A stretch of 64,000 bases of DNA, from assembly GCF_004216555.1 (NCBI RefSeq), contig NZ_SGWQ01000006.1, forward strand, positions 62,001 to 126,000, read 5' to 3'. Every line of letters begins with the position of its first letter. The first letter of the stretch is position 1. The notes below the pieces were generated by a model. That model ran no database searches and was not told the origin of the DNA. It saw only the letters and a list, made by a program, of their open reading frames with translations. The translations under genes were made by a program, and so were the position numbers. The DNA comes from Herbihabitans rhizosphaerae. Its GTDB lineage: Bacteria > Actinomycetota > Actinomycetes > Mycobacteriales > Pseudonocardiaceae. Shown piece after piece: positions 54,427-62,984 of this stretch.

Positions 54427-54627
54427 ATGACCGCGCCCATCGATTTCCACATCTGGCGGACCAGCAGCTATAGCGGCGTGGGCGACGGAGACGACAGCAA
54501 CTGCGTGGAGATTTCCTTTGGTCGCAACGACTTCACGGGGATCCGTGACTCGAAGGCACCTCAGCAGGGGCACCTTGCGGTGAGGGCGCCTGCGTGGCGG
54601 GCGTTCCTACAACAGGCCCAGGGCTAG
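54427..54627 (+). CDS. DUF397 domain protein
   Basis: 66 residues. IWRTSSYSGVGDGDDSNCVE and IRDSKAPQQGHLAVRAPAWR are the DUF397 signature (WxxSSYS, CVE, RDSK). It pairs with the XRE/DUF5753 gene just upstream, resembling Scr1/Scr2-type or BldB-like partner systems, probably as an antagonist or co-factor of the regulator. Start ATG 5 nt after the upstream stop. Its 3' end overlaps a decayed MFS gene on the other strand. Confidence 0.9.
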   Translation: MTAPIDFHIWRTSSYSGVGDGDDSNCVEISFGRNDFTGIRDSKAPQQGHLAVRAPAWRAFLQQAQG

Positions 54628-54970
54628 CCAGGGTCTTGCGGGCCCAGGTGGGGGCGACGACCGCCCCCACTACCGCCATCGTCAACGCGACAGTGAGCAG
54701 CCACGGGAAACCGATGGCCGCCGCGAGCGCGAGGCCGGCCGAGTGCACGGCCGTCACGAAGGTGCCCTCGATCGACATCGGCACCGGGTAATCCGTTGCC
54801 GCCGATGTCGGGCGCGCCAGATCCATGCACACCGTGGCGATCCACGTCAGTTTCGCGCTGTACACCACGTACAGCACGGCGATCGCGCACACGACCACGA
54901 CGGTGCTCCCAGCGCCGAGCGCCAGCGGGAACAACCCGGCCACCGAGCCGACGCCGGCCACGCCGAGCAC
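54533..54970 (-). pseudogene. C-terminal fragment of an MFS transporter
   Basis: The frame has hydrophobic helices (VAGVGSVAGLFPLALGAGST; LALAAAIGFPWLLTVALTMA) and SAATDYPVPMSIEGTFVTAV, a pattern of the second half of MFS carriers of the siderophore/AmpG-like type. In-frame sequence continues upstream of the GTG at 54970 for about ten codons, but the whole N-terminal half is gone. The end overlaps DUF397. Not a working carrier. Confidence 0.6.
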
Positions 54971-55016
54971 CAGTGCGGGCCGAACGAGGTGGCGTGACGG
55001 AACGAGTGTTACGTAT

Positions 55017-55409
55017 TCATCGAGAACGAGCGGCCTCGAAACTCGGGCGCACGTCCACTGTGTCGTACAGGATCCGCAGGGCCGCGATGCGCCCGTCCTC
55101 GGCCAACTCCGCGAGGTCCACGACGTCGAACGGCGCCGCCACCCCGGACGGCAGCCGCCAGTCGAAGTGGAACCAGAACGACACCAGCGGCGCGCCGTCC
55201 CGTGTGCGACCTTCCATCACCCCGTGCAGCGTGAGCTTCGCCGCGCTGGTGTCGGCGAACAGCTCCGGATAGAACTCGGCGGGCGGGCGCTCGCCGTACA
55301 ACGGCGAATGCACCACCGCGTCCGGCGCGAACAACGCGAGCACGGCGTCCAGATCCGAGCGCTCCAGCGCGTCCAGGTATCGCGAAACGAGATCGGAGGG
55401 TGTCAACAC
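55017..55409 (-). CDS. SnoaL-like (NTF2 fold) polyketide cyclase/isomerase family protein
   Basis: 130 residues. The cone-shaped NTF2/SnoaL pattern is visible: LVSRYLDALERSDLDAVLAL, FAPDAVVHSPLYG, VSFWFHFDWRLPSG and VVDLAELAEDGRIAALRILY. These small proteins bind a hydrophobic ligand in a pocket and often act as isomerases or hydrolases; many have no known role. The GTG at 55409 follows a TAGTCT box by seven bases. Confidence 0.8.
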   Translation of the reverse strand: MLTPSDLVSRYLDALERSDLDAVLALFAPDAVVHSPLYGERPPAEFYPELFADTSAAKLTLHGVMEGRTRDGAPLVSFWFHFDWRLPSGVAAPFDVVDLAELAEDGRIAALRILYDTVDVRPSFEAARSR

Positions 55410-55416
55410 ATCCGCA

Positions 55417-55422
55417 AGACTA
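55417..55422 (-). promoter_or_regulatory. leaderless -10 box TAGTCT
   Basis: On the minus strand TAGTCT ends seven bases before the GTG at 55409. Confidence 0.4.
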
Positions 55423-55440
55423 TGCCGGCACGAACGCCAA

Positions 55441-55467
55441 GTGCCCGCCGGGCGTACCGGCGGGCAC
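55441..55467 (-). terminator. perfect 11-bp terminator hairpin
   Basis: GTGCCCGCCGG (55441-55451) and CCGGCGGGCAC (55457-55467) pair around a 5-nt loop, 17 nt after the stop of the gene ending at 55484. Confidence 0.7.
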
Positions 55468-55483
55468 TCGATTCAGCACTATG

Positions 55484-55882
55484 TCACGGCGTGCGGTAAA
55501 GCTCCTCGATCGGCTTCAAGTTGTCGTCGATCCGAATGACCGCGACATACTCGGCTGGCTTGCGCAGTTCCATGTCAGTAATGACAGTGCCCTTGTAGAA
55601 CAGCGGGCTGCTGTGCTCGAAGTTTCCGTCCGTGTTGCCGAGCGCCACCCACATGGCACCCTCGCCGTCGCAGCCACCGATGCCGCATTCCTGGAAGAAC
55701 GCACCGGGGCACCTGTTCTTGCCATCGATCTCGCCCATGAGCTGCCGATTGCGCTCGCCCACCGTCGGTTCGTTCACCATCCGCGGCGCGGGCGGAACCG
55801 CCGTGGACGCGGACCGCGCCGGCGTCCGGAACAGCTCCTCGCCCTTCTGCAGGTGATCATCAAGCCGGTAGACGACCACCAT
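55484..55882 (-). CDS. hypothetical protein with duplicated terminal motif
   Basis: 132 residues, unrecognised. The N-terminal VVVYRLDDHLQKGEELFRTP and the C-terminal VAVIRIDDNLKPIEELYRTP are clear repeats of about 20 residues. Between them is a Cys-rich segment (RCPGAFFQECGIGGCDGEGA). No signal peptide is seen. GAGGGA lies 9 nt before the ATG at 55882. The repeat also extends a few codons upstream of the ATG in frame, so the original protein may have been longer. Confidence 0.55.
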   Translation of the reverse strand: MVVVYRLDDHLQKGEELFRTPARSASTAVPPAPRMVNEPTVGERNRQLMGEIDGKNRCPGAFFQECGIGGCDGEGAMWVALGNTDGNFEHSSPLFYKGTVITDMELRKPAEYVAVIRIDDNLKPIEELYRTP

Positions 55883-56075
55883 CTGGACGTCGTCCCTCAG
55901 TCGGAGTGGTGTAGGCCTCGTCGTTCGCGCGCCGAATCGACGGAGTTATTCCATGGATCACTGAGAAAGACACGTAATTTGCGACGCCAAGGACGCCGAA
56001 ACCCGACGAAGATATTAGGGAAGGCCCACGTACGTAGTTCCTTCGATTTCAATAGGGAGCCCGAACGAGTGATAC
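55883..56075. other. gene-free intergenic stretch
   Basis: No supported gene. The sequence is less GC-rich than its neighbours and includes upstream in-frame remnants of the repeat protein ending at 55484. No terminator or operator was seen. Confidence 0.4.
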
Positions 56076-57116
56076 CTAGCGCCGCCGGCGCAGCCATCCT
56101 CGCAATGCCAGCCCGCCGACCGCGCCCGCGCCGAGCAGTCCGGCGGACGTGCGCGCGTCCGGGCCGCGCCGCACCTCGATCGTCGGCCGGATGATCGCCG
56201 GAGCGGGCGGCTGCGGCACCGGCGGGCGCAGGTTCTCCTTCGCCGTTGCCGTCCACGCCGTGACGAAAAGCAGGAACCGGGACACCAGATTGGCGAACAC
56301 CAGCAGACCGATGATCGGGCCGAACAGCGCTCCGGTCGGCGAGCTGGCCACGCTCGCCAGGTAGATCGTCGCGACCTGCTTGAGGATTTCGAAGCCGACC
56401 GCCGCGATCAGCGCGCCCTTCATCGCGGACCGTGCGTGCACCCGCTCACGCGGCAGCCGGGACAGCACCCACAGGAACACCAGCCAGTTGGCCGCCAGGG
56501 ACAGCACGATCGTGCCGACTCGCAGCAGGAACAACGCCCAGCTCTCGTCCTGGAGCCCGACGAGCTTCAACAGCAGGTGCCCGAGACCGCTGCCGGCGGC
56601 GGTCAGACCGAACGACACCACCAGCGCGATGCCCAGTCCGAACAGCGACAGCAGGTCCTTGCCGGACCGCTTGAAGAACGACTCCTTGGGCTTGCGGGTC
56701 ATCCCCCACAACGCGGTGAGCGCGTCACGCAGGTTGCTCATCCAGCCGAGCCCCGCGTAGAGCGCGCCGAGCAGACCGAACACGCCGACCGCGCCGCGCG
56801 ACTTGATCGCCTGGTCGACGACGTCGTTCAAGGTGTCACCGAGCCCGGCCGGCGCGGAGGAGGTGATCCCCTCCTGCAGCTCTCGCAGCAGGTCCTGGTT
56901 GCCGGCGAGCACGAATCCGGCGACCGCGAACGCGATCATGATCAGCGGGAACAGGGACAGCACGCTGAAATACGTGATCGCCGCCGCGTAGTGGTTGCCG
57001 TACCGCTCGTCGAAGGCGTCGTTGGCGCGGATCAGGTGGTCGATGCCCGGCCGTTTCCGGCGCACCTTGTCCAGCTTCGACTCTTCCTCGACTGGTTCGT
57101 CAACACTGGTCGTCAC
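56076..57116 (-). CDS. YihY/BrkB family integral membrane protein
   Basis: 346 residues. Six membrane helices in the YihY/virulence-factor-BrkB pattern: RYGNHYAAAITYFSVLSLFP opens the domain, followed by LGDTLNDVVDQAIKSRGAVG and SNLRDALTALWGMTRKPKES, then GALFGPIIGLLVFANLVSRF. The N-terminus is acidic (TSVDEPVEEESKLDKVRRK); the C-terminus is basic. Often misnamed ribonuclease BN; the true role is unknown. The GTG at 57116 follows a leaderless TAACTT box. Confidence 0.9.
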   Translation of the reverse strand: MTTSVDEPVEEESKLDKVRRKRPGIDHLIRANDAFDERYGNHYAAAITYFSVLSLFPLIMIAFAVAGFVLAGNQDLLRELQEGITSSAPAGLGDTLNDVVDQAIKSRGAVGVFGLLGALYAGLGWMSNLRDALTALWGMTRKPKESFFKRSGKDLLSLFGLGIALVVSFGLTAAGSGLGHLLLKLVGLQDESWALFLLRVGTIVLSLAANWLVFLWVLSRLPRERVHARSAMKGALIAAVGFEILKQVATIYLASVASSPTGALFGPIIGLLVFANLVSRFLLFVTAWTATAKENLRPPVPQPPAPAIIRPTIEVRRGPDARTSAGLLGAGAVGGLALRGWLRRRR

Positions 57117-57122
57117 GGCTGA

Positions 57123-57128
57123 AAGTTA
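57123..57128 (-). promoter_or_regulatory. leaderless -10 box TAACTT of YihY-type gene
   Basis: TAACTT on the minus strand is followed by six bases and the GTG at 57116. Confidence 0.5.
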
Positions 57129-57176
57129 GCCCCACCAAGGTGGACCCGCAATGTGAGTCCACAATGGACAGACGGG

Positions 57177-58268
<1,092 letters not shown>

Positions 58269-58302
58269 CTACGGTCGATGTACGGGGAGTGAAAGGCGTT
58301 CC

Positions 58303-59646
58303 ATGGCTGATGTGGATGTCGTGGTGATCGGGGGCGGGCTCGCCGGTCTCACCGCGGCGAGGAGTCTGATCACGCGCGACCGAAGCGTGCTGGTGCTCGA
58401 GGCGCGGGATCGCGTCGGCGGGCGGCTGGAGAGCGTGCGGATGCGCGAGGCGGACGCCGTGCTCGATCTCGGCGGCCAGTACGTCGGGCCGACGCAGCAC
58501 GAGATCATGTCGCTGCTCGACGAGTTGGGCGTGCGCACCGAGACGACCAGGGACACCGGCGATCACGTGGTGCACCTCGGTTCGCGCCTGCTGCGGTACG
58601 CCGCCGAGCCGAAGCTGAGCCTGCTCACCATGCTGGACCTCGGGCGCACCGTGCGGCTGATCGACTCGACCGCCCGGCGGATTCCGCCGCACGCGCCGTG
58701 GAGCGCGCCCAGCGCGGCCAAGCTGGATGCGCAGACGTTCGCGGAATGGTTGCGCCGCAAGGGTTTCACTCCACGTGGGCGGGCGCTGCTGGCCGCCGTC
58801 ACGCGCGCGATCTTCGCCGCGGAGCCGAGCGAGGTGTCCGCGTTATGGGCGCTGTTCTATGTCGCGTCGGGCGGCGGGTTCGACCCGCTCACGGCCACCA
58901 CCGGCGGGGCGCAGCAGGACTGGATCGTGGGTGGCGCGCAGCAGGTGGCCGAGCGGCTGGCCGCCCGGCTGCCGGTGCGGCTCGGCACGCCGGCGACCGC
59001 GATCGACTGGAGTGAGCACGGCGTCGAGGTCGCCGCCGGTGGCATGACGGTGCGCGCCCGCCGCGCGGTGCTCGCCGTGCCGCCGCCGTTGGCCGGACGG
59101 CTGATGTACCGGCCGGCGCTCCCGCCGGACCGGGCGCACCTCACCCAGCGGATGCCGATGGGCTCGGTGATCAAGGTGCACGTGGTGTACGAGCGGCCGT
59201 TCTGGCGCGAGGCCGGGCTGTCCGGGCAGGCGGCCGGCGACAGCCTCCCGGTCGGCATGGTGTTCGACAACTGCCAGGAGCCGGACGGGCCCGGGGTGCT
59301 GGTCGGGTTCGTGGACGGCGCGCACGCGGCGGAGGCGAGCCGGCTGGACCCCGAACGGCGGCGCGCGATGGTGATCAGGTGTCTGGCGACCTACTTCGGC
59401 GCGCAGGCCGAGCATCCGATCGGGTACGTGGAGCGGGATTGGAGCACCGAGCCGTTCAGCGCCGGGTGCTACGGCGCGTTCGGCGTGCCCGGCACGCTCA
59501 CCCGGTACGGCAAGGCTCTGCGCGACCCCGTCGGCCCCCTGCACTTCGCCGGCACGGAGACCGCGACACGGTGGGCGGGCTACATGGACGGGGCGATCCA
59601 GTCCGGACGGCGCGCGGCTGACGAAGTGGACCTCGCCCTCCGCTGA
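58303..59646 (+). CDS. FAD-dependent amine oxidase (monoamine oxidase family)
   Basis: 447 residues. The dinucleotide-binding VVVIGGGLAGLTAARSL opens the protein, followed by the flavin amine oxidase motif LEARDRVGGRLESV. The C-terminal FAD-binding segment reads HFAGTETATRWAGYMDGAIQ SGRRAADEV, very like eukaryotic-type monoamine oxidases. The Cys that carries covalent FAD in MAO (SGGC) is present in SAGCYGAFGVPG context, so covalent flavin is possible. Likely oxidises a primary amine or a related substrate. AAAGGCG precedes the ATG. Confidence 0.9.
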   Translation: MADVDVVVIGGGLAGLTAARSLITRDRSVLVLEARDRVGGRLESVRMREADAVLDLGGQYVGPTQHEIMSLLDELGVRTETTRDTGDHVVHLGSRLLRYAAEPKLSLLTMLDLGRTVRLIDSTARRIPPHAPWSAPSAAKLDAQTFAEWLRRKGFTPRGRALLAAVTRAIFAAEPSEVSALWALFYVASGGGFDPLTATTGGAQQDWIVGGAQQVAERLAARLPVRLGTPATAIDWSEHGVEVAAGGMTVRARRAVLAVPPPLAGRLMYRPALPPDRAHLTQRMPMGSVIKVHVVYERPFWREAGLSGQAAGDSLPVGMVFDNCQEPDGPGVLVGFVDGAHAAEASRLDPERRRAMVIRCLATYFGAQAEHPIGYVERDWSTEPFSAGCYGAFGVPGTLTRYGKALRDPVGPLHFAGTETATRWAGYMDGAIQSGRRAADEVDLALR

Positions 59647-59652
59647 GTTTGG

Positions 59653-59674
59653 GGACTTTAGCGGGCTAAAGTCC
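59653..59674 (+). terminator. 10-bp-arm hairpin after amine oxidase gene
   Basis: GGACTTTAGC (59653-59662) and GCTAAAGTCC (59665-59674) are perfect inverted arms with a 2-nt centre, 7 nt after the stop at 59646. As the arms are AT-rich it could also be an operator. Confidence 0.5.
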
Positions 59675-59792
59675 GCACCTCGGAGCGGCGTGCAGGGCTG
59701 TGACGTGCGGAAACGCGGAGAGCGGCCAGGAGTGGTCGGCGATCGTGGGCGTTTTGTCCGACTTAACCCTGCGAAAGTCGCGAAGCCGCTGG

Positions 59793-60164
59793 TCAGGCCA
59801 CGTTGTCGGCGGGCAGCGGCTTGGTCGGCGGGCCCGGGTCGGGCAGCACCGCGTCCAGCTCCAGCGTCTCGGAGGGCGAGGTGCGGGTGGCTGAGATGCG
59901 TGTGACGGCGTTCCGGCCGCGGCGCACCAGGCCGAAGATCAGCCCGACGATGCCGAGCGACACGGCGACGACCCCTACCGGTCCGTCGAGCCCGAACGGC
60001 ACCGACTCGTCCGCCGCGAGGTGGCTCGTGTCGGCCACGGTCTCCGCGGACGCGGGCACCGCCGCGACCACCAGACCTGCGACGGCGGTCAGGAACAAAA
60101 CCGACACACGGCGGAAGATCACCGTGATCGAACGGCCACCCCGGCGGGCAACTCCGTTGCGCAC
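59793..60164 (-). CDS. small exported membrane protein
   Basis: 123 residues from the GTG at 60164, which has AAGGGG upstream; a longer frame to 60329 lacks support. A signal-like helix (VSVLFLTAVAGLVVAAVPASA) ends with a cleavage-type site (ASAET). A short outside segment and a second membrane helix (GVVAVSLGIVGLIFGLVRR) follow, then a cytosolic tail. This is the layout of small LPXTG-less surface or phage-shock-like proteins. Family not recognised. Confidence 0.65.
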   Translation of the reverse strand: MRNGVARRGGRSITVIFRRVSVLFLTAVAGLVVAAVPASAETVADTSHLAADESVPFGLDGPVGVVAVSLGIVGLIFGLVRRGRNAVTRISATRTSPSETLELDAVLPDPGPPTKPLPADNVA

Positions 60165-60341
60165 TGCTGCGCCCCTTCTGCGATCCAGTCCCCGAGCGTT
60201 CACCCGTTCGAGTGACGCTCTCCCCGGCAACCGACCAAAAGCTACCGCGAGTGTCAACCCGTCGAACCCGGTCGACACTGGCGGGTGAGAGTAGTCGATC
60301 AAGCGCGCTGCGTTGCGATGGGGGCTCACCCCGGCGCGTCG

Positions 60342-60800
60342 CTACTTCCTGACCAGCTTGAGCGTGGTGCAGCCCTCGAAAACGACCCGGCCGGTCAGCT
60401 CGGGCGCGTCCGGCGGCACCGGTCCGGGAAGGTCGACGTCAACCATCCCGTAACCCTCGGGCTGCTCGATCCACTCGTGCTGTTTGAGCAACACTCGCCC
60501 GTTGATCACGGTGCCGATCATCGAGAACTTGCCTCGGGCGGCCTTGGGATTCGTCTCGAGTGGGAAGAACTCGAACACCGCGGTGACGGCTCCGGCCCTC
60601 GGCGGATCGACGGCGAGCCGCAGGCCGGTCTCGCCCTGGTTGCACAGGTAGGTGCCTTCCCAGAGGCCGGCGAGCCCGGTGAGTTCGGCTTGTCCGGGTG
60701 CTTCGATGGCGATCGGGTTGCCGATCACGGGCTTGGCGCAGCCGGCGGCGGACAGCGCGAGTGCGGCGGCGACCGTCAGCGCGCGTGCGGCACGGTTCAA
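60342..60800 (-). CDS. lipoprotein of unknown function
   Basis: 152 residues. The start is a TTG at 60800 with GGGAG five bases upstream. The N-terminus LTVAAALALSAAGCAKP is a lipoprotein signal with lipobox SAAGC (Cys about 21). The mature part is beta-rich (LAGLWEGTYLCNQGETGLRL; AVFEFFPLETNP; GRVLLKQHEWIEQPEGYG) and resembles small lipocalin-like domains. Located outside the membrane. No named family recognised. Confidence 0.75.
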   Translation of the reverse strand: MNRAARALTVAAALALSAAGCAKPVIGNPIAIEAPGQAELTGLAGLWEGTYLCNQGETGLRLAVDPPRAGAVTAVFEFFPLETNPKAARGKFSMIGTVINGRVLLKQHEWIEQPEGYGMVDVDLPGPVPPDAPELTGRVVFEGCTTLKLVRK

Positions 60801-60853
60801 TGTCGCTCCCGGGTCGTGGATCTGGTCGGCCCACGGGTGCCAGACTGATCGCC

Positions 60854-61588
60854 GTGAGCACGGTGACCGTACTGGGCGGGTGCGGCGCGTGGCCGGAGGC
60901 GGGGCGCGCGTGCAGCGGGTTTCTGGTGTCGCACAACGGGTTCGATGTCGTGGTGGATCTGGGGTACGCGACGTTGCCTCGATTGTTGGCGCATCGGCCG
61001 GGTGGGGAGGTCGATGCTGTGGTGATCACGCATGAGCATCCTGATCATTGTGTGGATCTGACTGGGTTGGCTCGGGTGCGGGCGGCTTCTTCGGCTGGGC
61101 GGATTCCGTTGTACTGCACGCCGGGGGTGGTGTCGCGTAACCGTGCTATGGAGCCTCGGCCTTCGTTGGATTCGTTCTTTGAGGTGCACTCGCTACCTGG
61201 GGCTTATCAGGCGGGGCCTCTGCGGTTGGAGTCGTGGGTGTTGCCGCATCATGTGTTGAACGTGGGGGTGCGGCTTTCGTTTTCTGGGCTGGTGGTCGCG
61301 TTTACGGGTGACACCGGACCGGATCCGGCACTGGCTGAACTGGGGGCTGGGGCGGATTTGTTTGTGGTGGATTCGACTTGGGTGGACTCGCCTCCATCTG
61401 GCGAGGATGAAGGGAAGTTGATGACGGCGCGGGAGGCGGGGGTTTGGGCGGATCGGGCTGGGGCGCGGCGGCTTCTGCTTACGCATTTCTGGCCGGGGGC
61501 GGATCGGGCTCTTGGGGTGGCGCGGGCTCGGCTTGGGTTTGCTGGGGAGATCTTTACGGCTGAGGAGGATCTGGTGGTCTCTCTTTAG
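60854..61588 (+). CDS. MBL-fold metallo-hydrolase (RNase Z/lactonase-like)
   Basis: 244 residues from the GTG at 60854. The metal motif HxHxDH is exact in VVITHEHPDHCVDLTGLA. Further metal ligands lie in VLPHHVLN, VAFTGDTGPD and the late LTHFWPG. STVTVLGGCGAWPEAGRACS starts the fold, as in RNase Z-type and phosphodiesterase-like members. From about codon 20 the codon use shifts sharply to T- and G-ending codons (GAT, CTT, TTG, GGG), unlike neighbouring genes, suggesting acquisition or relaxed selection. Function not resolved. Confidence 0.85.
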   Translation: MSTVTVLGGCGAWPEAGRACSGFLVSHNGFDVVVDLGYATLPRLLAHRPGGEVDAVVITHEHPDHCVDLTGLARVRAASSAGRIPLYCTPGVVSRNRAMEPRPSLDSFFEVHSLPGAYQAGPLRLESWVLPHHVLNVGVRLSFSGLVVAFTGDTGPDPALAELGAGADLFVVDSTWVDSPPSGEDEGKLMTAREAGVWADRAGARRLLLTHFWPGADRALGVARARLGFAGEIFTAEEDLVVSL

Positions 61589-61613
61589 TTTCTCGGCGTG
61601 CTGGCTCTGGGGT

Positions 61614-61699
61614 GTGGCGGCGCGGAATTGTGCGGGAGGCCCTAACCGCAGGCGCTACGGGCAGGCTCCGCCTGCCTTTTGCCCGTACCGCGCCGCCAC
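61614..61699 (+). repeat. 86-bp palindromic element, copy 2
   Basis: Ends GTGGCGGCGC (61614-61623) and GCGCCGCCAC (61690-61699), with the inner hairpin GGCAGGC-N3-GCCTGCC. It is nearly identical to 29603-29688 in the other orientation and sits in the same position relative to a DUF222 gene. Confidence 0.8.
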
Positions 61700-61745
61700 A
61701 CTCTTTCTGCTTTTGATTCACCCCATAGTGGTGGACCTTTTTCGG

Positions 61746-61751
61746 TAGAAT
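61746..61751 (+). promoter_or_regulatory. leaderless -10 box TAGAAT of second DUF222 copy
   Basis: TAGAAT is followed by six bases and the ATG at 61758, exactly as in the copy at 29547. Confidence 0.5.
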
Positions 61752-61757
61752 ACAAGT

Positions 61758-62240
61758 ATGAGGGACAACAACTAATCGACGAGCTACGGGCTCGCGAAAT
61801 CCACATTCGACAACTCGAATATGAACGACTACAACTCGTCCACGAAATCCATGAGCAAGGCATCGCGAAAGAAATGGGCGCCTACTCCACAGCATCGTTC
61901 CTCCGTGACACCGTGCGGATCTCACCCGCCGACGCACGCAGGCGAGTAGCGGACGCCAACGCGTTGTTCGGGTCGACCACACTGACCGGCCAACCCATCG
62001 AAGCGCCGCTACCTGTGGCGGCACGAGCACTCGCCTCCGAGTCCATCAGCCGCGACCACGTGCAGGTTGTGCGCGCCACGATCGACAAACTCCCACCCGA
62101 GCATCACGCCGACGTGGAGCAACTCCTCGTGGACGAGGCCGAACGCTTCGACCCGGTCAAGCTGGCCACCCGGACACGGGCGCACCTGCAACCAGAACAA
62201 GTTGTCCTGGAAGAACAAGCCGCGCGCAAACGCATGGAAT
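61758..62240 (+). pseudogene. DUF222 (13E12 family) gene, truncated and frameshifted
   Basis: The ancestral ATG at 61758 is out of frame by one missing G relative to copy 1 and meets TAA after five codons. In the DUF222 frame the sequence LIDELRAREIHIRQLEYERL and MGAYSTASFLRDTVRISPAD continues. It closely matches copy 1, with a 9-bp in-frame deletion (KLGKLATRT reduced to KLATRT). At 62240 (after RKRMEF) homology stops and sequence of a membrane transporter begins. The HNH half is absent. Confidence 0.75.
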
Positions 62241-62547
62241 TCGAGTCCGTGGGTGCCGGCTGTTCTCGCGTTGTTTGGGATCGGCTCGTTTGTCGGGGTC
62301 ACGCTTGCGGGTCGCAACACTGTCAGCATCAGGCTTGGGGTGGTGGGGTTTTCGATTCTGGCGGGGGCGGTGGGATTCGGGGTCGGCTCGACATTGAATG
62401 TGGGCTCAGTGGTGCACCCCGGCGATCGCCGGGGTGGCGGTGGGTGATGGTGCGGGGCACGCCGCGTTGTGGGTGAGCTTCGGGTTCGCCGCGGCTGCGG
62501 GGGTGCTAGCAGTCGCGGCCGGGCAGCGCCTTCAGGAAATCCGCTGA
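62241..62547 (+). pseudogene. C-terminal remnant of an MFS transporter
   Basis: In the frame +1 to DUF222, VPAVLALFGIGSFVGVTLAG then VGFSILAGAVGFGVGSTLN are MFS helices of the DHA1/chloramphenicol-exporter type. After a frame change near 62420 the sequence VAVGDGAGHAALWVSFGFAA continues the last helices and stops at 62545-62547. The junction with DUF222 at 62240 marks a recombination event. The end overlaps the SH3-like gene on the other strand. Confidence 0.6.
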
Positions 62548-62847
62548 CGCCCACCGGTTGTCGCTCAGCTTCCGGAAACCGTTCTGCACGGTCTTCTCGG
62601 CATCGGTCTGCGCGTCCTTCTTGTACGAGCCGACCTTGGGCGCGTTCTGCTCGGGGCTCGACCGCACGTTGAGAATGTCCGCGGTCACCACCATGCGGCA
62701 CTGCGTCGAACTGGAGCTGGACGACGACGAGGTCTGCCCGCCCGGCGAGGCGGCCGCCTTCTCCCGCTGCTTCTCCGACCCGAGCAGGTACAACACGAGT
62801 ACGCCGGCAGCCACCGCGATGATGATCAAGACCCGCTTGCCAGGCAC
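62506..62847 (-). CDS. membrane-anchored SH3-like domain protein
   Basis: 113 residues. One N-terminal membrane helix (VLIIIAVAAGVLVLYLLG), a Ser-rich linker of eight serines and an outside bacterial SH3-like domain (MVVTADILNVRSSPEQNAPK; DNRWASADFLKALPG). The NVRSSPE pattern is typical of SH3b domains that bind peptidoglycan or protein. GGAGGAG precedes the GTG at 62847. Function unknown beyond probable wall binding. The 3' end overlaps the MFS remnant by about 40 bp. Confidence 0.8.
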   Translation of the reverse strand: MPGKRVLIIIAVAAGVLVLYLLGSEKQREKAAASPGGQTSSSSSSSSTQCRMVVTADILNVRSSPEQNAPKVGSYKKDAQTDAEKTVQNGFRKLSDNRWASADFLKALPGRDC

Positions 62848-62938
62848 GCCGCACGCTCCTCCGCGTTTTCGTACTGGTTCAGGTATAGCTCAGTGCGCCC
62901 CTCAGTCAACAGGGGCACCGCCGAACCACTCGAACGCG

Positions 62939-62972
62939 CACACGGCCCGATCCCTCGGGACCGGGCCGTGTG
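62939..62972 (-). terminator. terminator of isocitrate dehydrogenase gene
   Basis: CACACGGCCCG (62939-62949) and CGGGCCGTGTG (62962-62972) pair perfectly over 11 bp, with an inner CCC/GGG pair in the 12-nt loop, 13 nt after the stop at 62985. Confidence 0.75.
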
Positions 62973-62984
62973 ACGCGCGAAAGA

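Noticed and set aside
54533-54970. Intact small membrane protein
   Set aside because: The helices match the second half of an MFS carrier, homology continues upstream of the only start codon, and the end overlaps the DUF397 gene.
61512-61748. 78-codon plus-strand frame between the MBL gene and the DUF222 remnant
   Set aside because: It runs through the 86-bp palindromic repeat and is out of frame with both neighbours; a similar frame in the other repeat copy is not conserved.
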